DNA from: CAYTRP01 sp964625145
GTDB lineage: Bacteria > Sumerlaeota > Sumerlaeia > SLMS01 > JAHLLQ01
Assembly: GCA_964625145.1 (NCBI GenBank)
Contig: CAZVAQ010000188.1
Location: 1-5,920 of the forward strand
Direction of reading: 5' to 3'
DNA: 5,920 nucleotides
Below the pieces are notes generated by a model, which ran no database searches, was not told the origin of the DNA, and worked only from the letters and a program-made list of their open reading frames with translations. The first letter of the stretch is position 1; the number at the start of each line of letters is the position of its first letter. A program made the position numbers and the translations under genes. This document shows, piece after piece, positions 1 through 5,833 of the stretch.

Positions 1-873
1 GGGGTGGCGCGGCGGCGGCCGGGGTCGATGAAGGAGGTGCGGCGGGCGATGCAGGAGGTGGCGGATTATTTGGCGACGTCGCGGCCGACGGCGGTGAATT
101 TGTTTTGGGCGTTGGATGCGTGCCGGCGGGAGATGGAGGATTTGGGGGATGACGTGCCGGCGCGGGAGGCGATGGGGGTGTTGTTGGAGACGGCGCGGGC
201 GATTCATCTGGACGACGAGGCGCGGTGCGACGGCATCGCGCGGCATGGGGCGCCGCTGTTGAAGGGGGCCAAGGGGGTCATCACGCATTGCAACACGGGT
301 GCGTTGGCAACGGCGGGGCGGGGGACGGCGTTGGCGGTGATCCTGGAGGCGGCGCGGAAGAACAAGCGGATGGTGGTGTATGTGGACGAGACGCGGCCGT
401 TGCTGCAGGGGGCGCGACTCACGGCTTGGGAGTGCGCGCAGGCGGGGGCCAAGCATCGGCTGATCGCGGACAGCATGGCGGCGACGGTGATGCAGCGCGG
501 CATGGCGCAGGCGGTAATCGCCGGCTCGGACCGGATCGCGGCCAACGGCGACGCGGCGAACAAGATCGGGACGATGCCCCTGGCCATCGTGGCGCATTAT
601 TACAAGGTGCCGTTCTACATCGCGGCGCCGTTGTCGACGGTGGATCCGAATGTTGCGACGGGTGATGACATTCCGATCGAGGAGCGGGCGGATGAGGAGA
701 TCACGAGTGTGGGCGGAGTGCCGACGGCTCCGAAGGGGACGGTGACGTTCAATCCAGCGTTTGATGTGGTGCCCAGCAAGTTGATCGCGGGGATTGTGAC
801 GGAGGTGGGTGTGTTGCGGGCCCCTTACAAGCGGTCGATCCGCGCGGCGATGTCAAAGAGCAAGAAGACGTGA
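1..873 (+). CDS. mtnA: S-methyl-5-thioribose-1-phosphate isomerase (MtnA), 5'-truncated by window edge
   Basis: MtnA is a cytosolic enzyme of the methionine salvage pathway; it isomerises methylthioribose-1-phosphate to methylthioribulose-1-phosphate and belongs to the eIF2B alpha/beta/delta-like superfamily. The frame is open from base 1. Counting from the GTG at base 4, I see SRPTAVNLFWALD (26-38), GVITHCNTGALAT (91-103), GSDRIAANGDAANKIGT (174-190) and PFYIAAPLSTVDP (203-215). Cys96 and Asp176 match the family's catalytic pair (Cys160 and Asp240 in the Bacillus subtilis enzyme); both give the same offset of 64. About 64 N-terminal residues, including the usual RGAPAIG segment, therefore lie upstream of the window, and the GTG at base 4 is probably an internal Val codon. 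The C-terminus appears complete, ending in a Lys-rich tail. The stop overlaps the start of the next gene by 4 nt. An aIF-2B-like or ribose-1,5-bisphosphate isomerase relative is possible, but both catalytic motifs favour MtnA. Confidence 0.93.
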   Translation, partial: GVARRRPGSMKEVRRAMQEVADYLATSRPTAVNLFWALDACRREMEDLGDDVPAREAMGVLLETARAIHLDDEARCDGIARHGAPLLKGAKGVITHCNTGALATAGRGTALAVILEAARKNKRMVVYVDETRPLLQGARLTAWECAQAGAKHRLIADSMAATVMQRGMAQAVIAGSDRIAANGDAANKIGTMPLAIVAHYYKVPFYIAAPLSTVDPNVATGDDIPIEERADEEITSVGGVPTAPKGTVTFNPAFDVVPSKLIAGIVTEVGVLRAPYKRSIRAAMSKSKKT

Positions 874-1700
874 GTGTCCCGCAGCATGACCGGTGGGTGG
901 AGCTGTTCGACGAGGTGCAGCGGGACCCATTGCCGTTGTGGACGCGGTTTGGCGCGGCGACATTGCCGGACACGTTGTTTCCGCGGGATTATCACACGAA
1001 TCCGGTGCTGGTGTATTTCTCGCGGCGCAAGCGGTGGCGGGAGTGGGTGGATCCGTGGTTTCTGGCGTTGGTTGGATATCCGTTGTTGTATCCGGCGTGC
1101 TTGCTGGTGCCGACGGCACGGGGCGGATTTGCGGCGATGGCGGGTGTGTTGTTGCTGGCGACGTTGGTGTTGCCGTGGTTGGGGGCGGTGCACGCGCGGC
1201 GGTTCCTGGGGTTGCGGTGCCGGCATGTGCCTTTCTCGGAGTTGGTGCTGACGCGGTTGTCGCCGGCGGAGATCGCGCAGGCGCTGGCGATCCCGCCGTT
1301 GGCAGACGTGCGTGCGGCGGTGTTGCTGGGTGCGGCGTCGTTCGTGATCTTCACGGGCGTGTTGGCGGGGGCTGTGGGCGGGCCGGGGGATGCGATGGCG
1401 GTATTGTTGTGGTCGGTGGTGTTTGGTTTGGTGATGTTGTTGCTTCATGCGCGGATGACATTGTTCGCGGGAATCGTGGCGGTGCATGTGGGGCTGACGG
1501 ACCGTGGCTGGTGGAACACGCTGCGGCGTGTGTCGTCGCACGTGGCGTTCCTGGTTGGGGGCTTGGTGACGGTGTTGGTGAGCAGCGCGATGTGTACGTG
1601 CGTGGGTTTGGTGGTGGTGATCTTGTTTGGGATTCTGCTGAAGGAGAAGACGAACGATCTGGCGGAGGATTTGTGGAGCCGGCCGGAGGAGTGGAAAGAG
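870..1700 (+). CDS. Multi-pass membrane protein, 3' end lost in assembly gap (paralogue of the gene after the gap)
   Basis: I cannot name the family with certainty. The GTG start at 870 overlaps the mtnA stop in a GTGA arrangement, which suggests translational coupling; no strong Shine-Dalgarno is visible. The 277 visible residues have a soluble N-terminus of about 60 residues, then roughly six hydrophobic segments (near 63-83, 87-107, 150-168, 174-206, 223-240 and 241-257) and a polar tail with RPEEWKE at 271-277. A conserved-looking motif, ELVLTRLSPAEI (124-135), lies on the predicted cytoplasmic side after the second segment. It resembles the LTPLS..EI element seen in some ABC-2-type permeases, so a permease-like role is a weak inference. 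The tail matches the C-terminus of the downstream paralogue, so the stop probably lies only a few codons into the Ns. Third positions are strongly biased to G. No ABC ATPase gene is visible to support a transporter complex. Confidence 0.7.
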
Positions 1701-1800
1701 NNNNNNNNNNNNNNNNNNNNNNNNNNNNNNNNNNNNNNNNNNNNNNNNNNNNNNNNNNNNNNNNNNNNNNNNNNNNNNNNNNNNNNNNNNNNNNNNNNNN
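1701..1800. other. Assembly gap of exactly 100 Ns
   Basis: A run of 100 undetermined bases. Exactly 100 Ns is a common placeholder for a gap of unknown size. The flanks need more room than this: the upstream gene must end, and the downstream paralogue lacks about 67 N-terminal residues (about 200 nt) judged by alignment with its partner. Reading either flanking frame through the Ns should not be trusted. Confidence 0.99.
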
Positions 1801-2467
1801 GGTGCCGGTGGTTTATGGGTTGGTGTTGTTCTTGCCGGGGTGGGACATATACGAACGGTCGATGGTTGTCGTTCTGGGGATTCTTCTACTTCCTTACTTC
1901 CTTGGCTTCTTCGTTAGCCTTGCTGCGGCGATGCATGTTCGCATGGCTCTGATGCGGATCGATGTTGAGCAGCTGGTGATGACGCGATTGCGACATGGGG
2001 AGATCGTGCGGGCTGTGACGCTGGCTCCGGCGATGGCTTCGCGGTTGGCGATCCTGATGCATTTCACGATCCTGCTTGTAGAGGCGATTCGACAGCTCAT
2101 TTTGCATCCAACGGCGGATGCGTTTGTGACGATTGGCGTTTGCGCTGTCGTTGGCTATGGGATGTTTCTTCTGACGAGAGTCACCGGCGACAACCTGGTG
2201 ATGTTGGCGGCATACCATCAGGTGACGGAGAGGGACATCGTGCCCGCGTACTTGCGATCGCTGTTTCCGGGTGGCTTGATGTTTCTGTTGGGGGTGGCTG
2301 TTCCGGCCGCTGCCGTCGCGATGAATAGTGAGGCATTCACGGCTTTTGGCGCCGTGCTGTTGTTCTTCTTCCTGTTCGCCTACTCCGGCAATACGCCGCC
2401 GGCCCTGATGATCCTCAAGGATTTGGACGGGCACCCGGAGCAGTGGTGGGTGCATGGGGAAGGATAA
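1801..2467 (+). CDS. Multi-pass membrane protein, 5' end lost in assembly gap (second tandem paralogue)
   Basis: An open frame enters from the Ns (first complete codon at 1802) and stops with TAA at 2465-2467, leaving 221 residues. Hydrophobic segments lie near residues 1-13, 20-44, 85-102, 105-123, 154-173 and 180-193, the same layout as the gene before the gap. QLVMTRLRHGEI (57-68) aligns with ELVLTRLSPAEI of that gene. In the 20-residue stretch starting there I count 9 identities. The C-terminal DGHPEQWW matches its WSRPEEWK. The first visible residue aligns with residue 68 of the upstream protein. The two are therefore most likely tandem paralogues, or less likely halves of one internally duplicated protein. 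Function is unknown; the motif faintly recalls ABC-2 permeases. Codon use is less G-biased at third positions than in the partner gene. The gene converges on the EamA transporter gene, with a heptamer repeat between them. Confidence 0.7.
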
Positions 2468-2471
2468 GTGG

Positions 2472-2502
2472 GAATTATGAATTATGAATTATGAATTATG
2501 AA
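2472..2502. repeat. Heptanucleotide tandem array (GAATTAT)4 plus partial copy
   Basis: Four perfect copies of GAATTAT (2472-2499) are followed by GAA. The array is AT-rich in an otherwise GC-rich window and fills most of the 54-nt junction between two convergent genes. Short AATT-ATG-AATT elements could form only weak stems, and there is no T-run, so it is not a classical terminator. In the phase ATGAATT it shares ATGAA with the ATGAAGG unit of the array at the right edge of the window. Heptamer arrays between genes are known in other bacteria, for example the STRR repeats of heterocystous cyanobacteria. Confidence 0.95.
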
Positions 2503-2521
2503 GGTGGCGGATGATGTTGTG

Positions 2522-3451
2522 TCAGGATGAGACTTGCATGCGGGCTTCGGCCTTGTCGCGGGGGATGCGCTTGTGGGCCATGCGGTCGAGGAGGGGTTGG
2601 GCGATGACGCTGGAGAGGATGAGGAGCGTGCCGACGTAGAAGCCGCGGGTCATTTGTTCCTCGTCGCGGAAGATGATGAGGGCGAGGATGATGCCGTAGA
2701 TGGGTTCCATGTTGACGGCGAGGTTCATGGTGAAGGGCGTGACGCGGCGCAGGAGCTCGACCATGACGACGTAGGGATAGACGGTGCAGACGAGCGCGAG
2801 GAGGAGCAGCCAGCCGAGGTCCTGCCACGGGCCGAACCAGTGGATGACGCCGTCGGGATTGAGGATCGGCATGCGCGCATAGATGGGAAAGAAGGCAAGA
2901 CATGCCAGGGCGGCGCCAAAGACTTGGCAGAAGCTGATGGCAAGGGGTGGGTGCCTTGTGGTGTAGCGGGCGATGAGGATGGTGAAGATCGCGCCGAGGA
3001 ATGCGGCGGCGATGCCAAGCGCGAGGCCGCCGAGTTGCTTGAATTCGAAGCCTGCGATGAGGCAGAGGCCGATGATGGCGATGATGCCGAGGATGACTTC
3101 GCGGCGCTTGACGCGGCCGCCGTTGATGAGGGGGACGAAGAAGGATGTGAGAAGTGGGGTGAGGGAGATGCCGGCAAGGGCGATGGATGCGCTGGCAATT
3201 TTCGCGGAGGCGAAGAAGCAGATCCAGTGGCCGGCGATGATGGCGCCGCTGAGCGTGAGCTCGATGGCGGGGCGCGGGGCGAGGCGTTGGTTGCGGTGAA
3301 AGACGGCCCAGATGGTGGCGATGGCGGCGGCGGCAATGGATGTTCGCCAGAAGACCATCTCAACGGCGGGCAGGGTGATGAGCTTGCCGAGGATGGCCGT
3401 GAAGCCCCAAAGGAAGACAATGAAGTGCAGGCGCAGGTAGTCGCGAACCAC
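2522..3451 (-). CDS. EamA/DMT-superfamily transporter, 10 membrane segments
   Basis: This inner-membrane protein of the drug/metabolite transporter superfamily probably moves a small metabolite or amino acid; the substrate cannot be read from sequence. The 309-residue form has about ten hydrophobic segments in two EamA halves: near 8-26, 37-53, 65-82, 88-108 and 118-135, then 142-162, 172-192, 211-230, 239-261 and 271-288. Family-like motifs are HFIVFLWGFTAILG (9-22), FWRT (34-37), a loop with GGRVKRRE between segments 4 and 5, and NMEPIYGIILALIIF (247-261). I chose the GTG at 3451 because GGAGG stands 6 nt upstream and the resulting N-terminus (MVRDYLRLHF) is typical of relatives. The ATG at 3550 would add 33 polar residues and has no visible ribosome binding site. 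C-ending codons dominate, opposite to the + strand genes. It converges on the membrane paralogue and diverges from the Hcp-like gene; nothing marks it as part of an operon. Confidence 0.92.
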   Translation of the reverse strand: MVRDYLRLHFIVFLWGFTAILGKLITLPAVEMVFWRTSIAAAAIATIWAVFHRNQRLAPRPAIELTLSGAIIAGHWICFFASAKIASASIALAGISLTPLLTSFFVPLINGGRVKRREVILGIIAIIGLCLIAGFEFKQLGGLALGIAAAFLGAIFTILIARYTTRHPPLAISFCQVFGAALACLAFFPIYARMPILNPDGVIHWFGPWQDLGWLLLLALVCTVYPYVVMVELLRRVTPFTMNLAVNMEPIYGIILALIIFRDEEQMTRGFYVGTLLILSSVIAQPLLDRMAHKRIPRDKAEARMQVSS

Positions 3452-3457
3452 GGAAAG

Positions 3458-3462
3458 CCTCC
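3458..3462 (-). promoter_or_regulatory. Shine-Dalgarno GGAGG that fixes the EamA transporter start
   Basis: On the - strand GGAGG is followed by the 6-nt spacer CTTTCC and then the GTG at 3451. This strong, well-spaced site lies inside the longer frame that begins at ATG 3550, and is the main reason for preferring the shorter protein. Confidence 0.75.
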
Positions 3463-3623
3463 GGTCCTGATGGTGCCCTGTGTGATTGGCGAAGGCAATG
3501 GCATTTGGGGCGGGGACAACCTCCCGCGATAGTGCCGTTTCGGCGGACATGCAGGAAGCCTATGGTGTTCAGTGGATGTGCTCCGAAAATTGTCACCCTT
3601 GCGCAATCCCGGGCCAGGATACG

Positions 3624-3682
3624 GAATCCCGTTGGGATTCATTGGTGGACAACACTGGCGGAGAACATTTCGTCCAACGGGA
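3624..3682. repeat. Two overlapping, mutually exclusive inverted repeats
   Basis: GAATCCC (3624-3630), loop GTT, and GGGATTC (3634-3640) form a perfect 7-bp hairpin. TCCCGTTGG (3627-3635) is also perfectly complementary to CCAACGGGA (3674-3682), giving a 9-bp stem with a 38-nt loop. The two pairings share bases 3627-3635, so only one can form at a time. They lie about 145-205 nt upstream of the Hcp-like start. They could act as an operator or an RNA switch, or be chance; no T-run follows either stem. Confidence 0.55.
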
Positions 3683-3780
3683 CTAGCAGAATGCCCCAGC
3701 CGCTTCATCTTGAAAGTGACGATGGTGAATGAAATATCAACCGGGTTTGGGTTGTTGCAGCTTGACAGGTGAAAGTCTTC

Positions 3781-3796
3781 GGGGTGGGGGGGGGGG
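3781..3796 (+). repeat. G-tract GGGGT(G)11 in the leader of the Hcp-like gene
   Basis: GGGG, a single T, then 11 consecutive Gs (3786-3796). The tract ends 20 nt before the GGAGG ribosome binding site. Runs of this length are prone to slipped-strand length change, and the sequence has enough G-runs for a G-quadruplex. It is outside the preferred coding region but would be inside the protein if translation began at the in-frame ATG 3729. Sequencing or assembly error in run length is also possible. Confidence 0.9.
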
Positions 3797-3816
3797 AAGC
3801 TGGAGATCTCGACCAT

Positions 3817-3821
3817 GGAGG
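3817..3821 (+). promoter_or_regulatory. Shine-Dalgarno GGAGG for the Hcp-like gene
   Basis: GGAGG stands 6 nt before the ATG at 3828 and 3 nt before the adjacent in-frame ATG at 3825, so the second ATG is better spaced. The upstream in-frame ATG at 3729 has only GGTGA directly abutting it. Confidence 0.7.
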
Positions 3822-3827
3822 TGCATG

Positions 3828-4493
3828 ATGGACGCGCGGGTATTGTTGGTGGCAAGCACGTTGGCTCTGTTTGGCGAGGGGGGTACTTCCGGCTCGAACC
3901 CAACGAGCAATGTGAGGATCTTCATGAAGATCGAAGGTGAAGTGCAGGGGCCCATCATTGGGGAGGCCACCTTGCCCAGCGGATCGAAGGACAAGGCGAT
4001 CGAGGTGGTGAGGATGACCGAGGCGATTTACACCCCGGTCGACCCGGTCACCGGGTTGCCATCGGGGCAGAGGCGCTATGAGGGTTTGGTGGTGCGCAAG
4101 CCCATGGACAAGACCACGCCGCAGATTGGAGATGCGTTGGCGCACCAGGAGGAACTGGAGGAGGTCGAGCTGCTGGTCTACATCGAGAACCGCACCACGC
4201 GGATACTGGAGCTGCGGTTCCGGCATACGTTGGAGAATGCAACTGTGGTCCGGATCGATCGCGACCTGTATGGGACGTCGACGTCTTCAGGCGAGATGGT
4301 GCCGCGGCCAGAGGAAGAAGTGATGTTTAGGTTTCGTAGGTTTCGTTTTGAGGATGTGGTGCATGGTATCCAGTACAATGACGAAGTTGGTGTTGTTTTC
4401 TCCACTCCTCCCGACAGGGAACCGGCCATCGGGGATTCCCCGGCCACGGTAACAGATGGTCAGGCGCAAACACCCGAGAGCACGATGGATTGA
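3828..4493 (+). CDS. Hcp-family (type VI secretion tube-like) protein with N- and C-terminal extensions
   Basis: Hcp proteins form hexameric rings that stack into the inner tube of type VI secretion systems and are exported as carriers or effectors. The 221-residue product (ATG at 3828, preceded by GGAGG) matches the family from about residue 30 to 190: FMKIEGEVQG (32-41), then YTPVDPVTGLPSG (68-80) with the family's strand-loop-strand layout, KPMDKTTP (91-98), EEVELLVY (111-118), LRFRHTLENATVVRID (129-144) and FRFEDVVHGIQY (172-183). Usual Hcp length is about 160-172 residues. Here about 30 residues precede the domain, with a hydrophobic stretch VLLVASTLALFG (5-16) like a short signal peptide or anchor but lacking a clear cleavage site. 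A low-complexity Pro/Thr/Ser/Asp tail of about 30 residues follows. No other T6SS gene (tss, vgrG, clpV) is in the window. An Hcp-like secreted protein not tied to a T6SS is an alternative. It converges on the MFS gene with a 23-nt junction. Confidence 0.8.
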   Translation: MDARVLLVASTLALFGEGGTSGSNPTSNVRIFMKIEGEVQGPIIGEATLPSGSKDKAIEVVRMTEAIYTPVDPVTGLPSGQRRYEGLVVRKPMDKTTPQIGDALAHQEELEEVELLVYIENRTTRILELRFRHTLENATVVRIDRDLYGTSTSSGEMVPRPEEEVMFRFRRFRFEDVVHGIQYNDEVGVVFSTPPDREPAIGDSPATVTDGQAQTPESTMD

Positions 4494-4500
4494 ACGGGTG

Positions 4501-4514
4501 CATCCGGCCGGATG
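4501..4514. terminator. Perfect 14-nt palindrome between convergent stop codons
   Basis: CATCCGGCCGGATG is fully self-complementary (5-bp stem with a GGCC loop, or a longer stem in duplex). It lies 7 nt after the Hcp-like stop and 2 nt from the MFS stop codon, where a shared bidirectional terminator would be expected. Neither side has a T-run, so intrinsic termination is only tentative. Confidence 0.3.
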
Positions 4515-4516
4515 GA

Positions 4517-5833
4517 TTATCGCCACTGGAACCCGTAGAATAGGAAACGCGTCATGACGCGCACGGCCTCGCGCGTGCGCCAGGCGCGAGTTTCCTGCAC
4601 GGGGCGGATGAGGAGGAATGCGAATGCACGCAGCAGGCCGGAGAGCAGGAAGACCCAGTGGTAGGCGGTCCACCTGAAGCCGCCGACGGTGAACTCGGCG
4701 GCGGTCAGGACGTCGTAAAGGCCGGCCGCGAGCAGGCCGCCCATGAAACCCGAGAAGCCGATGCACATGCCGAGGACGCCGATGAAGATGACGCGCGTCT
4801 TCTCCGGGGCGGTGGTGATGCCGAGGTTGAAGACGGCGGCGTTGATGGCGCTCCAGACCAGGGCGTCGACGATGCCGGAGATGTAGATGGGCCACAGGTT
4901 GCCGGGTGTGCCGGACATCCAGAGCAGCGGCAGGAGGACGCCGGCGAGGAAGCTGTTGATGGCCAGCGTGGGTTTGTTGCCGATGCGGTCGGCGACGCGG
5001 CCCCACATGGGGCCGAAGACGAGCGTGAGGGATGAGGCGAGGGCGAACCAGATGGCGATCTGGGTGAAGCTCATGCCGAGGTGCGTGATGAAGTAGGGGA
5101 AGACGAGGACGGCGCCGAGTTGGACGCTGGCCTGCCAATAGAGGGCAAAGCGCAGGAAGCGGCGGAAGTTCCTGTCGCGGAATGGAATGGTGACGGCGGA
5201 GCGCAGGCTGATGGGATGGCGCTCCCAGGGGGGCTCGTGGTGTGTGTTGTAGAGGAGGATGCCGATGGCGGCAAAGATGACGGCGAGCACGATGATGAGC
5301 TGGTAATTCCAGGGCGGCTGCGTGTGGTCGAGGAAGCGGCCTGCGATGAAGCTGGCGATGAGGGCGACGACGGCGCAGATGCCGTTGCGCAGGCCGAAGT
5401 AGCGGCCGCGCCGGTCGGAGGGAACGACGTCCGCCAACCATGCGGTCCAGAAGACGCCGGCGACGGATTGGAAGATGGACGATGCGAGGAGGACGACGAG
5501 CAGGTAGTTGGGGATGTGTTCCGGCGGCAGGCCGAGAACCGGCAGCAGCGCGGCTATGATCCAGAGCGATCGGCCGATGGCGGCGCTGACGGTGGTGAAG
5601 ATCTTTTTGCTGGGGACCCATTGCTGCAACCACCCGGCGATGGGGTTGGCGCATTGGGCCAGCATGGGGACGCTGGCGACCAGGGCGACCTGCGAGGGCG
5701 AGCCGCCAAGGTGGAGCATGTAACCGGTGAGGACGGCGCCAGAGGTCCAGTTGAGAAAGACAGTGGTGACCATCCCCTCCCAGATGGAGAACTTCATCGT
5801 GCGGCGAATGGGGCGGGGAACGGGAGGGGACAC
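4517..5833 (-). CDS. Major facilitator superfamily (MFS) transporter
   Basis: This is a 438-residue integral inner-membrane transporter with about 12 hydrophobic segments, a normal MFS length; the substrate is unknown. Motif-A-like elements appear in both halves: DVVPSDRRGRYFGLRN (135-150) and GRVADRIGNKP (278-288). The FWTAWLADVVP...RGRYFG signature (128-147) is typical of a poorly characterised MFS group in environmental bacteria. A polar central loop (about 196-226, YNTHHEPPWERH and following) separates the two six-helix halves. The GTG at 5833 was chosen because the residues before Met13 (PIRRTMKFSIWEG) look like the usual family N-terminus. The ATG at 5797 would remove 12 residues. Neither start has a visible Shine-Dalgarno, and the GTG directly abuts the heptamer array, so any promoter lies within or beyond that repeat. 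C-ending codons predominate, as in the other - strand gene. Confidence 0.92.
   Translation of the reverse strand: MSPPVPRPIRRTMKFSIWEGMVTTVFLNWTSGAVLTGYMLHLGGSPSQVALVASVPMLAQCANPIAGWLQQWVPSKKIFTTVSAAIGRSLWIIAALLPVLGLPPEHIPNYLLVVLLASSIFQSVAGVFWTAWLADVVPSDRRGRYFGLRNGICAVVALIASFIAGRFLDHTQPPWNYQLIIVLAVIFAAIGILLYNTHHEPPWERHPISLRSAVTIPFRDRNFRRFLRFALYWQASVQLGAVLVFPYFITHLGMSFTQIAIWFALASSLTLVFGPMWGRVADRIGNKPTLAINSFLAGVLLPLLWMSGTPGNLWPIYISGIVDALVWSAINAAVFNLGITTAPEKTRVIFIGVLGMCIGFSGFMGGLLAAGLYDVLTAAEFTVGGFRWTAYHWVFLLSGLLRAFAFLLIRPVQETRAWRTREAVRVMTRFLFYGFQWR

Larger units (their letters stand above)
3452..3827. other. Divergent intergenic region, 376 nt, no gene recognised
   Basis: This stretch separates the EamA transporter (leftward) from the Hcp-like gene (rightward) and should hold both promoters. 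It is less GC-rich in its centre (about 3560-3770) than the genes. It contains two overlapping inverted repeats (3624-3682), a G-tract (3781-3796) and the Hcp ribosome binding site. Promoter evidence is weak. A TTGAAA at 3710-3715 with a poor -10 (AATATC, 3733-3738) could serve the rightward gene. A perfect TTGACA at 3762-3767 has no -10 at the right distance, because G-rich sequence lies there. Small frames in the region have no ribosome binding site or protein-like composition, and no tRNA or known RNA motif is evident. Confidence 0.6.

Noticed and set aside
893..1700. A second long + frame across the first membrane gene, apparently continuous through the Ns with the downstream gene
   Set aside because: Before the gap this frame gives Gly/Val-rich nonsense (about GGGCGRAGG style); only its part after the gap is a real protein. 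The continuity is an artefact of the Ns.
2534..3532. 332-residue + strand frame antisense to the EamA gene
   Set aside because: Its composition is almost entirely Gly, Asp, Glu and Ala, as expected for the complement of hydrophobic codons at high GC.
3762..3796. TTGACA as a complete sigma70 promoter
   Set aside because: At 16-18 nt spacing the sequence is TGGGGG-like, with no -10 resemblance, so it is noted only as an isolated -35-like hexamer.
3729..3827. In-frame ATG at 3729 as the Hcp-like start
   Set aside because: It would add 33 residues including a Gly run from the G-tract. There is no properly spaced ribosome binding site, whereas GGAGG precedes 3825/3828.
2725..3903. 392-residue frame on the - strand overlapping the EamA gene
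   Set aside because: It is Ser/Pro-rich low complexity in a shifted frame of the transporter, with no recognisable domain. It also crosses the intergenic region and the Hcp leader.
4568..4590. CTCGCGC/GCGCGAG inverted repeat as a terminator for the Hcp-like gene
   Set aside because: It lies within the MFS coding sequence, has no following T-run, and GC-rich stems are common by chance here.
4287..5654. 455-residue frame on the - strand, longer than the MFS gene it overlaps
   Set aside because: It is an Arg/His/Pro-rich shadow in another frame of the MFS gene, without membrane segments or motifs. The MFS frame has clear family signatures.
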